This document shows, in pieces, positions 1 through 9,889 of a stretch of DNA of 64,000 bases. The translations under genes and the position numbers were made by a program. Origin of the DNA: Gnetum montanum (taxonomy: Eukaryota; Streptophyta; Gnetopsida; Gnetales; Gnetaceae); NCBI GenBank assembly GCA_015680685.1, contig MNCI01004512.1:111375-175374 (forward strand), given 5' to 3'. Positions within the stretch are counted from its first letter, which is position 1, and each line of letters begins with the position of its first letter. The notes under the pieces are model-generated. The model did not search any database. It saw only the letters and a list, made by a program, of their open reading frames with translations, and was not told the DNA's origin.

Positions 1-588
1 GAGTTTGGTACGTTGCTGCAAATTTCTATCATGATTGCTAACATATTTATGTAAATTTCTAATGTTGCAGATGTCAAACTCAATGTATTTCTTCATTTTG
101 GTAAGTTTGCTGCATGAAGGCCATCAAAGATACACTAGTTTCCAAAAAAAGTATAGTGGCTTTAAAAAGATATGTTGGCTTCACCATAAGTACACTGGCC
201 TTGTCAAAGATATGTTGGGTCTGATAGAAAATATGCTAGCCTCACCATGAAAATCACAACCCAATAATTTATACATTAGCTATAGGCAATTCCATCGTAT
301 AAATTGCTATGACCAACATAAAAACCATGAAAAACTTAAATTTGGTGAGTCCCAAGGTATTTTTAGGCTTCCCAAGCCCATGTACATGGACGATATAACT
401 TTTTCCACTTGGGAAGTGACAAAATAACAACTTATGAGGCATTTTTAGTCTCCATAAGTAAAAGTATGTGAGATTATAGCCTATGAACTACCCCATTTTA
501 CAATAAGATCTTGCCCCAAGTTCAATGGAGAAGGTTATAATGCCAAGTGCTAGGAAAATAAGGCAACTATATCTATCATTATTTTTCA
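1..588. mobile_element. Decayed LTR end, same family as the E2 LTRs
   Basis: Positions about 330-588 align by eye with the inner end of both E2 LTRs (26370-26588 and 44100-44346). Shared blocks include 'ttttttcactt', 'acttatgaggca' and 'agtatgtgagatta', and the stretch ends in CA at 588, as the E2 LTRs do. Immediately downstream the sequence switches to repeat R, so 588 looks like an element edge. The first 300 bases are less certain; they hold a short degenerate internal repeat around 'agatatgttgg' and 'gtacactgg'. No intact gene is present. Whether this is a solo LTR or the end of a longer element outside the window cannot be told. Confidence 0.6.
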
Positions 589-2315
589 CCAAATTACAAT
601 GGTTTTGAATGTAAGTTGCAAAATGAATTTTCTTTGTGGTGTTTTAACCATGTCATCACTAAAGGAGAAAGATTAATGGTAAGCCCTTTATAGAACCAAA
701 ATATGCTTCTATCAATGAGTGTGGAAAATGATTTTGCCATGTTAGTGATGCTATAGAATAATTTTGAAGAATTAAAAGGTAGCACTATAAAAAGGTTTTG
801 CCTCATTGACTTTAGCTTCTTTTTAAAAACTTATAGAGCTAAGAAGTAGTTCTACAAAACAAAAAATATAACTTTGGTCTCTATCAAGTTAGGTTTAGAA
901 AAAGAGCATAATTTGTAGAACTAAAATCCTACTTTATAAACAAGGGTATTTTTGGTTCTACCATGTAGGCACTAGCGAAAAGGACCTTGCTCATAAAGTT
1001 AAAATTTAGCTTTACAAAATAGTTCCATTAATAGCTAAGGATGCACTAGAATATTTTGAGAGATGTTTGGCCCTCATTGCTAGATGAGCTTGTATGGCTA
1101 GTTTTTTAAAGTGAAAAATCAACTCTATGAATGGATTTGGAAATGGTTCTACAAGACACATTAGCTTCATAACTATGACAAATTCTTGAAGATGTAGCAA
1201 ATCCCACTAGATCATCTTCCATATGATGTTAGTTCTAGAGCCAAAGGCTAGTTCTATGAAGAAATTCCAGATTAGTCTTAGAAGCCACATCATTAGCATA
1301 TATGGACATAGGTTTGTCATAGAATTAGAATCCAACCTTACCATTGGGTATAAAAAATGGCTATATCACATAAGCTCTATACAGTATGAGTTCATGGAAT
1401 TAAAAATTGACTCTATGAGAAAGATCTAAAATCGTTCTATGAGCCATGTTAGCATACCAAAAATATAAGTAGAGCTATATGATAATTATATAAGGCATAC
1501 AAACAACTAAAGCGGTTTTGAAGAAACATAAAAGTCATGTAAGCCCAAGATAAAAGAAAAAAAAGTGTAGAATCAAGGAGTGATTCTACAAATTGGCTTC
1601 AAAATTCGTTTGACCATGTTAGCTCCTTCATAGAGAAAATTATAGAGCTTAAAAATGGTTCCATGAAAAAGCCCAAAAATTATTTTACAAGCCACATCAG
1701 ACCTCATCACGGATACACAAAGAATTATGCATATGCTCATTTCATTTTTAATTGAGCTCAATGAAAGTTATGACACAACATAGAATGAATTCTTTGAAGA
1801 AGCTCAAATTTACTCTTTCATGTCAAATTCCTTAATAGAATGAATATATAAAGCTTAAATTTAGTTTTACAAATAGGTCTAGAAAAGGTTCTACAAGTTG
1901 ATGTCAACAATAAGATAAAGCTAAAATAGATTAAGACTTTGAATTTAAACCCTTAAGCCTTAAATGAAGTAGCCCAATAGAATTAAAGCTTTCAATAAGT
2001 GTTGAGAGTTGAATCAAAAAACATGTCTAAAGTGAATGAATTAAAGAAAAAAGATTTAAATATTAACCAGTGAGATTTGAATAGATTCCAAACACAAATA
2101 CATTAGCAAAAAGATCTTAGAGTTGAAGCAAAGTTGATAGCTAAGAAAAGAGGTAGAGTTATCATTGAAGAGCACAAAGAAGCTTCAAATCCTAAGAAAA
2201 AGATAAGATGTCATATAAAGAAAATAAAGAATCTCCCCAAAATTTTTAGGATTTTAATACCTTCACTTATTTTAAGTATTTACAGTAGTACAAGTTGAAC
2301 ATCTATCAGCTTTGC
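589..2315. repeat. Repeat R copy 1, non-coding part
   Basis: This stretch aligns with about 45490-47210 (R copy 2) over its whole length, with many substitutions and small indels. It is built of loosely repeated phrases such as 'ggttctacaa', 'ccatgttagct' and 'tagctctac' at irregular spacing, so it resembles an old LTR or satellite-derived region. Short open frames here are not conserved in frame between the two copies and I do not call them genes. The left edge is cut by the LTR ending at 588; copy 2 keeps a further ~1.1 kb of similar sequence (44347-45490). Confidence 0.6.
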
Positions 2316-2319
2316 CAAA

Positions 2320-5020
2320 GAATTGATGTAGTAGGACTAGATCTAGAAGTGAAAGAAGTAGACCTATTTGAATTTGATGAAGATTATGATTTGGTGGAGA
2401 AATTAGGCTTTAAATTTGTAGAATTTATGGAAGAATGTTGTGACATTTAGAAGAAAACAAGGTTACATAAGATCAGTTTCAGGCCTAGGGTAAATCTAAT
2501 TAGACATGTCATGTATCTCTTGATAGCAGAGACAATTTATGAGAAGGAAAAGTTGTAATTTAGAAATAATATCAAGCATTTCATTGATATCAATGTTAGG
2601 AAAACATATAAGCTCTATAGAATAATTGAGCTAGATATTACAGAAATTAAAGTTCACTAGTATAATGAAGAGTTATTGAGTGGGGAAATTTTGGAACCAT
2701 CTTATGTCTTGAAAGAGCATCAAGTTACCACTAGCAAACTTAGAAAAAGCCTAGGGACATACAAATGTCATCCCCAAAGCTTTAGATCTCAGGTTGACCC
2801 ATAGGATTTGTGTTTCTACTTTAAATTTTTTTTCTATTATGAAATCAATGCTATTTCTAACTATCATGTTTGGGCTTGAGTAGCATTAGAAAATAAAAGG
2901 ATTTTCTTCCCTATAGAATATATGAATGGTGAATTGTAGTAGAACCTTTCTGAGATCCATGAGTAAGGAGCATAGTTAAACCTTCACTTATTTTGTTAGA
3001 CTATTTGCTAAGTGAGGTAACTAAGCCCAAAAGAATGGCTTCAATTTTTATTGACTATGAATCATAGAGAAGAGCTCATCCATTGGATTACTGCCATGAC
3101 TTTGTGCTAGTCTTCTACCAAAAGAACTTCTTTAATGTTCAAGCCTTAGAAGTTTTGATGAATTATGTCTACCCTCATTTAGTTAAGTAGGATATCAATG
3201 AGATAAGGGAAAGTGCCATGTAGCTATTTTTATTCATGCTCAATACACACATATCCTCATAGTAGGATTTGAAGGAAAATCTTTCAAGCTACCTAGGTTT
3301 GTAGCTCCATATTGGACTACATTAGAGGTTGGGAAAAAAATGTGGAAAGGCCCTTTGAGACATGATTACAAGAACAAGGAATATTTTCCTCTTAAATTTG
3401 ACTATAAAAGTTCCCAATTGAAGTCATTTGAGAACCATGGCTAGAAGATATAGAGAGAAAAGTAGTTTCCATATAATTAAGAAGTAGATATACTCTAGTG
3501 CAAAGACTAGAAAGGTTCATCAATGAGATGATACCAATATAGTCAATCTCAAAGTTTCTAACCAAGTGATTAATGAGGCTAAAGAGGAAGCTCCAATGTA
3601 GTTAAAAAAGATCATGTCAATGAAATTGATAGATTTAACTTGTGATGCCCTAGTTATTAAAGTATGTTGATGGATGGAGGATAAAGAACATCCTTTAGCT
3701 AGAGATTTCTTAGAGGAGTGCTTAACTATAATGGAAGAGAATTAATTTTCTTGGAACCTACTAGAGCTGAAGAATGCTATGCCTAATGAGAGGTTTCCCC
3801 TTAATGGGGTAGAATATGCTAAGTTAAGAGCTATTAGGAAGGATCAAGGTGACCAAGAAATGGAAAACGAACAATGGTAATAGTAATTATAACAACTACA
3901 AGAGTAGAAATTAAAAGAGAAATAATTAGAACAACATATGCTAATGAAGCTATAGAAAGAGAAATAGTAGAAAGAAAGAGAAAGATAATCTTCAACCTTC
4001 ACTTTCCCATCTAGATACTTAATGAAGGGAGTGGCCCAAGATTTTAAGATTAGAGAAAAAGAAAATTAAATCATATTGTGTCAAAAGTTGGAAATAGAAG
4101 CTAGTGTAATCTTCTAGTGTAAGGAAGATGATCCAAGGGGAAGCAAAAGCTTGTAATGTTCCATCAAGATATGTTAGACATTATAGCTACATTGATCAAA
4201 GACATGGGACAAATAATTGATAGCTAGATAGCCAAGATTAAATAATTTCTTTTGTAGAAAGAATAAGAAGTATCAAAGTTACAAGAGAAAGTCAAGGGAT
4301 TTAGAGCAAAAAATGAGAAGGTCAAGGAAACAATAACCATAAAGGAATCACTACTTGAAAATAAGGAATATTCAAATAAGTAGCTAGAAAAACGTTTAGT
4401 TGTTGTAAGCTTAGATGTAGAACAAGTAAGAAAGGAAAAAGCTATGGATTACTCTCTTCTTGCTCTACCAAGCTTTAAGGAAGTTATCATTGATATAGAT
4501 TATAATAAAGAATGGATGAAGGAAACAAGAAAAGAAATCTTAAGGATGAGAGAAATGCAATCCATGTTCATACAAATGGAAAGAAAGATTTAGAAATTAT
4601 GTGATCTAGCAAGAGCCAAAAGAGAGCTACTACCTTAGTATAAGCATGATTTTCTTGATATAATGATGATATCAGTTATGGAAATTACGCATGAAATAGA
4701 TAGAAGAAAGCTAGAATTTGAACAAGTTTGTTCTGATGCAAGGGCTACATTGGTTAAAATAAGTAATTCAATAACAGAATCAGGTCTTGGAGAATGTAGT
4801 GCTGAAGAAGTTATTAAAAAGATTAATAGCTTTGAACCAGATTCAATAAATCAGGCTCTTAAGATTCTTCTTAATCATGGAAGGTTATCTCAGTAGTTGC
4901 TAATAGAAAAGCTTCAAGTTTAGAGAATAGGAAAAATTTGTCAAGAGGCAGAATAGTTTGCTAATAGATTACAACTATATGAGGAGAATGCAAAGAAGTT
5001 ACAACCTTAAATTTTATAAC
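2320..5020 (+). pseudogene. Unidentified coiled-coil-like protein remnant (R copy 1)
   Basis: A long plus-strand reading frame can be followed with stops and occasional frameshifts. The first third has an acidic start (VDLFEFDEDYDLVEKLG) followed by blocks such as FMEECCDI and NIKHFIDINVRK. The same blocks are readable in R copy 2 at 47270-49870 (VDMFDFDKD, SMEECCDI, CFIDINVRKAYDL), which shows that a real protein was encoded. A Gln-rich helical segment lies near 3870-3990, where most Gln codons have become TAG or TAA. The last third (4430-5010) is Lys/Glu-rich and probably coiled coil; it includes 77 open codons at 4663-4896. From 2440 to 3002 I count ten in-frame stops: seven TAG, two TAA, one TGA. 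I recognise no family. It could be an extra ORF of a retroelement, lying just upstream of the E6 primer site. Confidence 0.5.
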
Positions 5021-5827
5021 TATTGTAACTACCAAAGGCTACTATAAAAATCCTAAAGTAGATTTGTTGAAAAAGGAAGGGGAGAAGGATTTTTAGAAAA
5101 AGCTTGTAAAGACTATTTCATGTAATGATATTTTAAATAGGTTTACCTATATTTATTAGCTTTTGTCTCTTAACTATAATTTCTAGTGAATAGTTTATTT
5201 TGTTTTTTTTAGCTTAAATATTACATAACTTCACATGAATGAGTTATTGGTTTTGGAATAGGTTATTTTGTCTGGGATTAGGGATTTAACTTATTTTTGT
5301 TAATTTGGTTGAATGAGATAGCTTTAATAAGTGTCAAATCAGCTTGACATATGAAAAATTGTCATTTTGATATGATTTTAAGCTTTTCAAATATTCTCTA
5401 TACTTTAGTATCCCATTCTACTTAGCAAAGATTTTATGGTCTAGCATTGGAAAGCTAGCTAACAAATAGCTCAAAATATAAGAATGAGATTTCCTATAAA
5501 ATCATTCATTTAATATATTTTTATGTTGTGCAAGATTTCAAAATAAAAGGAGAGTTATTTGATTTCTATAATTGTGTTAAGAGATAGCTAGGAGAAATAG
5601 TCATTAGCCATACATAATATAAATAATTCCTTAGAAAGATTCTACCATTTTTGTGGGATAGATCTTCTTTTATTAAACGTGCGGGTCATCTTTAGCTCAT
5701 TAGGAACCTGTAGATGCTATTTGGGGGTATCTGTGCCTTGCTAGTACAAGAGACTAGTAGCCATCTAAAATGAGTTATTCAAGTTATTTCTTATGACTAG
5801 ATTGTTATCTTTCCACAATACCTTAGT
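5021..5827 (+). other. Gene-free AT-rich stretch, candidate 5' LTR of E6
   Basis: No coding signal. It lies between the R coding remnant and the E6 primer-binding site, where the E6 5' LTR should end. The end could be the CA in 'tttccaca' about 10 bases before the primer site. I could not find a matching copy after the E6 integrase (24200-25194 or beyond 44347), so the LTR call is inferred from position only. Confidence 0.3.
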
Positions 5828-5845
5828 TGGTGCTAGAAGGAGGGC
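5828..5845 (+). promoter_or_regulatory. E6 primer-binding site, copy 1 (tRNA-Asn type)
   Basis: TGGTGCTAGAAGGAGGGC differs from the consensus TGGCGCTAGAAGGAGGGCC by one C-to-T change. From memory, plant tRNA-Asn(GUU) ends in CCCTCCTTCTAGCGCCA, to which this is complementary. The same site lies beside LTRs in E1, E2, E4 and E5. It sets the E6 sense strand as plus. Confidence 0.75.
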
Positions 5846-5918
5846 TTCTTGTTGTTGATAAATATTAAATATTATTTGATTTTAATAGATTGAAGTAGGT
5901 TATAAATAAATTAGATTA

Positions 5919-5923
5919 CCTAT
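5919..5923. repeat. Target-site duplication of E1, left copy (CCTAT)
   Basis: CCTAT precedes the E1 left LTR and is repeated exactly at 18339-18343. The empty site is preserved in the second duplication unit near 18664-18670 (GCTATTTTTAGC), which confirms the exact insertion point. Confidence 0.92.
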
Positions 5924-5998
5924 TGTACTATCTGAAATCGTCGGTGAGAGGCTAGAATGAACAGACACCGAGAGATCTAACAGACGAAACAGTAAGAC

Positions 5999-6067
5999 CC
6001 TACCTTCGCTTGAGGGCAAGCTGGAATGGATGAAGGCAGAGTGCCTTGAATGATCCACATGTGGATC
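5999..6067 (-). promoter_or_regulatory. Conserved U5 hairpin pair in the E1 3' LTR
   Basis: Two inverted repeats lie side by side: CTACCTTC/GAAGGCAG around a GAGGG-containing centre, and the perfect palindrome GATCCACATGTGGATC at 6052-6067. Equivalents occur at the same LTR position in the E1 5' LTR, the solo LTR and E4, with substitutions that keep pairing. The location near the primer-binding end of the LTR suggests an RNA structure in U5 or the leader. Confidence 0.65.
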
Positions 6068-6829
6068 AAACGAGGACTTCCCCAATATACGCACTGTGCA
6101 ATGCGTTGGGTTATACGTAAATGATGCACATTAAACGTAAATCGTAACGTAAATAGGCATAATAACGTAAACAGGAATGTAAACGTAAACTAGAAAAATA
6201 AAGAAAACTGCAGTAAATCTAGGCAAAATGTAAACTGTTTTGTATTGAAAAATGATTACAGTGTGCACCGGTTAGAACGCAGTTGTGGATTGATCACAAG
6301 GCGGATGTTTAGCCCTGGTGGGTGATGACGGGTTCTGGAAGATGCAGGTTTTGGGTTGCAGCGAAATGCAGCATCCAAGTCTGATGCCCAGCGTACAGAG
6401 GTTGATGCCTAGATCTGCTAACTATCCCAAATTCAATTTTTGTGTCTGTTTGTAAAAATTGCCAACCTTGATCTAGTGAAAAATCAGGGTTTTTATGAGA
6501 TCTTGGGCGTTAGATTTGGATCTGGAAGGAGATGAGTGGCTATGAGGTGAGGAAAATTTGGATCGGGAGAGAGGTAGTGCATTGATTGAGTGTAGGATAC
6601 ATTACAACTATACAACATGTAGCGTACATGCTGGCATATGAATGCCTAGCGTATAGGCTTGGAATGCTCAAAAAACTTAAACTTTACAAAATAATTTATA
6701 TGTTACAACAAGAATGATGTCTCTGGCTTCTGGATCCATGCTCTAGCCTACTATTTTTAGCCTCAGTGTGTCTTGAAATGCTCTGGCATGTCTTGGCATC
6801 CACGTACAATGTTCAACGTATGAGATTTG

Positions 6830-7875
6830 GTGTCTAGTGTGTGTACACTGGGCGTATATGCTCTATACACTTCATACGCTGGGAGTATACGCTCCATACG
6901 CTAGGCAGCGTATGGACCATAAATGATGCATTTTTGGCCAAAGTTTGACCTCCAAAGCCAATTTTGACTAGAGATTTGCATGGCTCATGTCCTGAGGGTA
7001 CTGTATATTGAATTTGAGCCAATTTTCCCTGATTTGGTGCTATTTTGTTGGACTTTGTGGGGTTGATGATGGGCTATACGCTAGCCAACGTCAACCTCAG
7101 TGTACACCTCATGAACTGCCATGTTGGATGCCTGACTCTATATGCTGGTGCTTGTTCCTTAATTCTTGAGTGCCATTGATCCTCCAAGGTGTTCGAATGC
7201 TGATTTTGACTTCATTTTGATGTAGTTTTGGGCTTTTTTTGGTGGTCTACGCTGAGCTATATGCTGGCCAGCGTATACTAAAGTGCACTCAGTGTAAACA
7301 GGTGAAAATGGCTCATTGGAAGCCAAAAACTAAATTTTTTGAAGCCTGTGACCTTGCAGGATTATTGCCCATGTCCTGAGGATCAATTTCATGTTGAAAA
7401 TTTTCCCGAAAGTGCCTAATTTTCCCTGTTCTTGGTGGTATACGCTGGGCTATACGCTGGCCAGCGTATACAAGACTGTCCCCAGCGTATACACTTGAAA
7501 ATGCATCATTTCAAGGTTAAAAATTGATTTTCAGGTGCCTATTATGATGCCCAATAGTTTCCCTACCTCCAAGAGTTAGTTTTAGGTGAAAATATTGCTC
7601 TTTGGTGCCTATTTTGGGCCGTTTTTGGTGGTATATGCTGGGCTAGATGCTGGCTAGCGTATACCAAGGTGTGCCCAACGTATACACTTGAAAATACATA
7701 ATTTAGGGCCTAAAATTTAATTTTCAGAAGGTTGAGAGTTGCTGGCGACCTTGGGGAAGGTTCTAGGGGTCCAGATGTTCAATTCTGGCATGTTTTGGCT
7801 CATTTTTGAAGCCCAAAGTTTGCCATACGCTGGCCAGCGTATAGCCCAGTGTGCAGAGCGTATACTTGGTCAAAC
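6830..7875. repeat. ~190-bp tandem array with palindromic core (E1 3' LTR)
   Basis: About six degenerate units, spaced roughly 175-195 bp, each centred on a version of TATACGCTGGCCAGCGTATA. That 20-bp perfect palindrome is intact at 7451-7470, with near copies around 7080, 7257, 7640 and 7824. Each core is followed by 'ttgaaaatgcatcattt'-like and 'tgatgcc' phrases. The same array recurs at 17085-18125 in the other LTR. Confidence 0.75.
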
Positions 7876-8079
7876 CTAAGTATTTTGAACCCAAAGCATG
7901 AAATTCTTAATGTCGAATGCTGATGTAGTCACCTGTGGGTCCCGAGGAACTCTTTCTTGTTCAATTATGCTCCCTTTGATGCTATTTTTGAGGCTTTCAA
8001 GCTTGGTCATGCTGGGGACCAACATGACTTAGCCCAATTTCTGTCTACAAGTGTTAGCCAAAATTTTTATGGTGTTTCA

Positions 8080-8096
8080 TTGGCCCCTCTTTGTTG
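8080..8096 (-). promoter_or_regulatory. E1 polypurine tract
   Basis: On the minus strand CAACAAAGAGGGGCCAA directly abuts the TGAAACACC start of the 3' LTR, the expected place for the plus-strand primer. An almost identical tract adjoins the E2 3' LTR (26589-26605). Confidence 0.8.
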
Positions 8097-9221
8097 ATGC
8101 CTAGAGGAATCAACCCGAGAGGCATTGACAAAAAAGTAAAAAACACCACAAGCAAACTGGTAGCAAGCATTGTCCTTTGGCACTTGGCCAGATGTCATCA
8201 CACCATGTTCAGAAGTACCTGGGATTGGGAAATGAAGTTTTGAGATGATGTCTAGGGGAGATGTTTGCAACTGTCATCTTGTGAAAACAAGTTATGTTGT
8301 TCATTGTTGATGGTCAATATTTGTTAGAGTTGGAACCAAGGCATGAGGAGTACGTCCTTTGAAGGAATGAGACTCTTGTATCATGTTTGAGAGAACTTGT
8401 TGTCACAACCAAAGCCATGCAATGAGGTGGTGCATTCTTTGGAGAAATAGGACCCTTGTATCAGGTTTAAGAGAACCCATTGTCCAACAGCCAAAGCCAT
8501 GTAGTGAGGTGTAACATGATGTGTTTGAGACACGAGTACTTCTTTCCAAGATAACTGCCTTCCTGCCTAGGGCTTGTATGGGAAGTGCCAAGGGTGTTGT
8601 GATTCATTTTGCTCTTTGCTCTTTCATCTTTTCTTTTTCCTTTTCTTTTTCTTTTTCTTTTTTTTTGTTTTTTTTTATTTTTCTTTTTTTCTTTTTTTTT
8701 TAAATTTTTGGATAGATCTTTCTTTCAATTTTGCACTCATGCTCATGTGTCGTGTTGTGTGTTGCAACTTCTTAAGAGTGTCGCAGCGTGCAATAGTGTG
8801 CTCAAAGTTTTGGGGTGTACTGGGTGTATCTGGGAACTATAATCGAGTAGGAAAGGGAAGGAGAGTGTTGGGGAAATGGAGAATGTATCATGAACTGGGA
8901 ATGTACTTTTGAACAAATTTATTAACTTGGTTGCGTGTGTCAGAAACAATGTGGCACCTTGTCACCGTGATGAAGTGTATTCGTATACGAGCACCAATGG
9001 GTGTCATTCTGCGAACACAACCCCAAGAAGACAAAAAAACCACTAGTAAACACTTTAGAAACGAATGTGGCTGATGCAAATGGAGGCACCATGTGAAACT
9101 TAAGGCAAAAAAACTGAGTAGAAATAGTGTTGTCAGAGCCGATGTGATGAATGATGCGGCAGGTGTTGATGCAGAAATGTCATGAATTACAATAGCAGAT
9201 GAATGTGCTAGAGATGATCTT
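8097..9221 (-). other. E1 3' region without a gene; long polypurine stretch
   Basis: No retroelement domain can be read. The outstanding feature is a ~100-bp almost pure pyrimidine run (about 8604-8705, plus strand), which is a polypurine run in the E1 sense strand. It produces poly-Phe/Ser/Leu open frames on the plus strand that I reject as genes. Confidence 0.6.
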
Positions 9222-9710
9222 GCTAGTTTATAGTCTTAGGGGATTGTCATGGGTTAGTTTTACATCATAACCCATTGGACGTTGCTAGTTTATCGTCGTA
9301 GTGGACGATGTGATGCTAGTTTATAGTTGTGGTGGACTATGAAGAGGCAAGCTAGTTTATAGTCTTAGCAGACTCTGGTGAACAAAACTGTGGCAGTTTG
9401 ATGTCATACCGGATGCTCTGTGGTATCAGTTTTAGGTCATGATGCTAGGACTGCTCTGTGGTATTAGTTTTGAGTCATAACCCAGGACATTCAGTGGTAT
9501 CAGTTTACCGTCATGATGCTAAGACGATAGTGTTCGTTATGAGTGTGACCGGTGGTGTTAGTTTATCATCATGACACCAGGATGAATCTGTGGTATCAGT
9601 TTACCATCATGACGCTAGGATGAATCTATGGTATCAGTTTACCATCATGATGCTAGGACGATTCTATGATATCAGTTTACCATCATGATGCCAGGATGAT
9701 AGTGTGTGTT
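9222..9710 (-). repeat. Co-varying hairpin array in the E1 spacer
   Basis: About a dozen units, many spaced near 38 bp, share an AGTTTA lead followed by a short stem, a loop of 6-10 bases and the complementary stem. The stem sequence changes between units while pairing is kept: ATCGTC/GACGAT (9292-9309), ATAGT/ACTAT (9323-9340), AGTC/GACT (9361-9374), then CGTC/GACG and CATC/GATG versions up to 9710. Some later units have one mismatch. The array lies directly after gag-protease in the element sense. GGCC/GGCC versions occur at 9836-9888 and in E2. Confidence 0.75.
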
Positions 9711-9835
9711 ATGCATGCATGTGCGTCTGTATGAACCTGTAAACAAAAGCAACCAGAGAAAACAATGTTAAATAGCAACTGCAGAAAACATGAACTGAAA
9801 TGCATAAGAAGATAGAAAATAATGTGAAAAGGTGG

Positions 9836-9888
9836 TAGTTTAAGGCCATTTCGGGCCACAGTTTAGTTTAAGGCCTTTTCGGGCCATG
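9836..9888 (-). repeat. Two GGCC-stem hairpin units at the end of E1 gag-pro
   Basis: Two units of the form AGTTTA-AGGCC-loop-GGGCC. They belong to the hairpin family of 9222-9710 but carry the GGCC stem used in E2 (27561, 31411, 31726, 37321), which ties the E1 and E2 spacers together. Confidence 0.7.
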
Positions 9889-9889
9889 A

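Larger units (their letters stand above)
5685..5923. repeat. Tandem duplication unit 1, left part (E6 leader)
   Basis: A ~326-bp unit occurs twice in tandem. Unit 1 is 5685-5923 plus 18344-18430, interrupted by E1; unit 2 is 18431-18755. Both start at 'gtcatctttagctca', contain the primer-binding site and the block 'taatagattgaagtagg', and end near 'ggatgaaac'. The duplication came before E1 inserted, because E1 sits within unit 1 only. Confidence 0.8.
5924..8079 (-). repeat. E1 3' LTR
   Basis: This 2156-bp repeat matches 16181-18338 along its length; by eye most differences are C/T or G/A transitions. On the plus strand it begins TGTACTATCTG and ends GGTGTTTCA, so the element-sense LTR starts TGAAACACC. 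It contains, in plus-strand order, the U5 hairpin pair (5999-6067), the block CAGTGTGCACCGGT (about 6260-6273), a TATA-like CATAAAAACCC (minus, near 6490) and the ~190-bp palindrome array (6830-7875). The many short open frames inside are incidental. Confidence 0.9.

Noticed and set aside
2320-5020. Alternative genetic code with TAG/TAA read as Gln
   Set aside because: TGA stops and frameshifts also occur, CpG is depleted, and clean Gln codons coexist; decay by deamination explains it.
5021-5827. R as one giant ~5-kb LTR of E6
   Set aside because: The two R copies stop matching near 3960/48910 and neither shares sequence ending at the primer site, so LTR status is not supported.
8521-8912. 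Poly-Phe/Ser/Leu open frames on the plus strand
   Set aside because: They translate a homopyrimidine tract in all frames.
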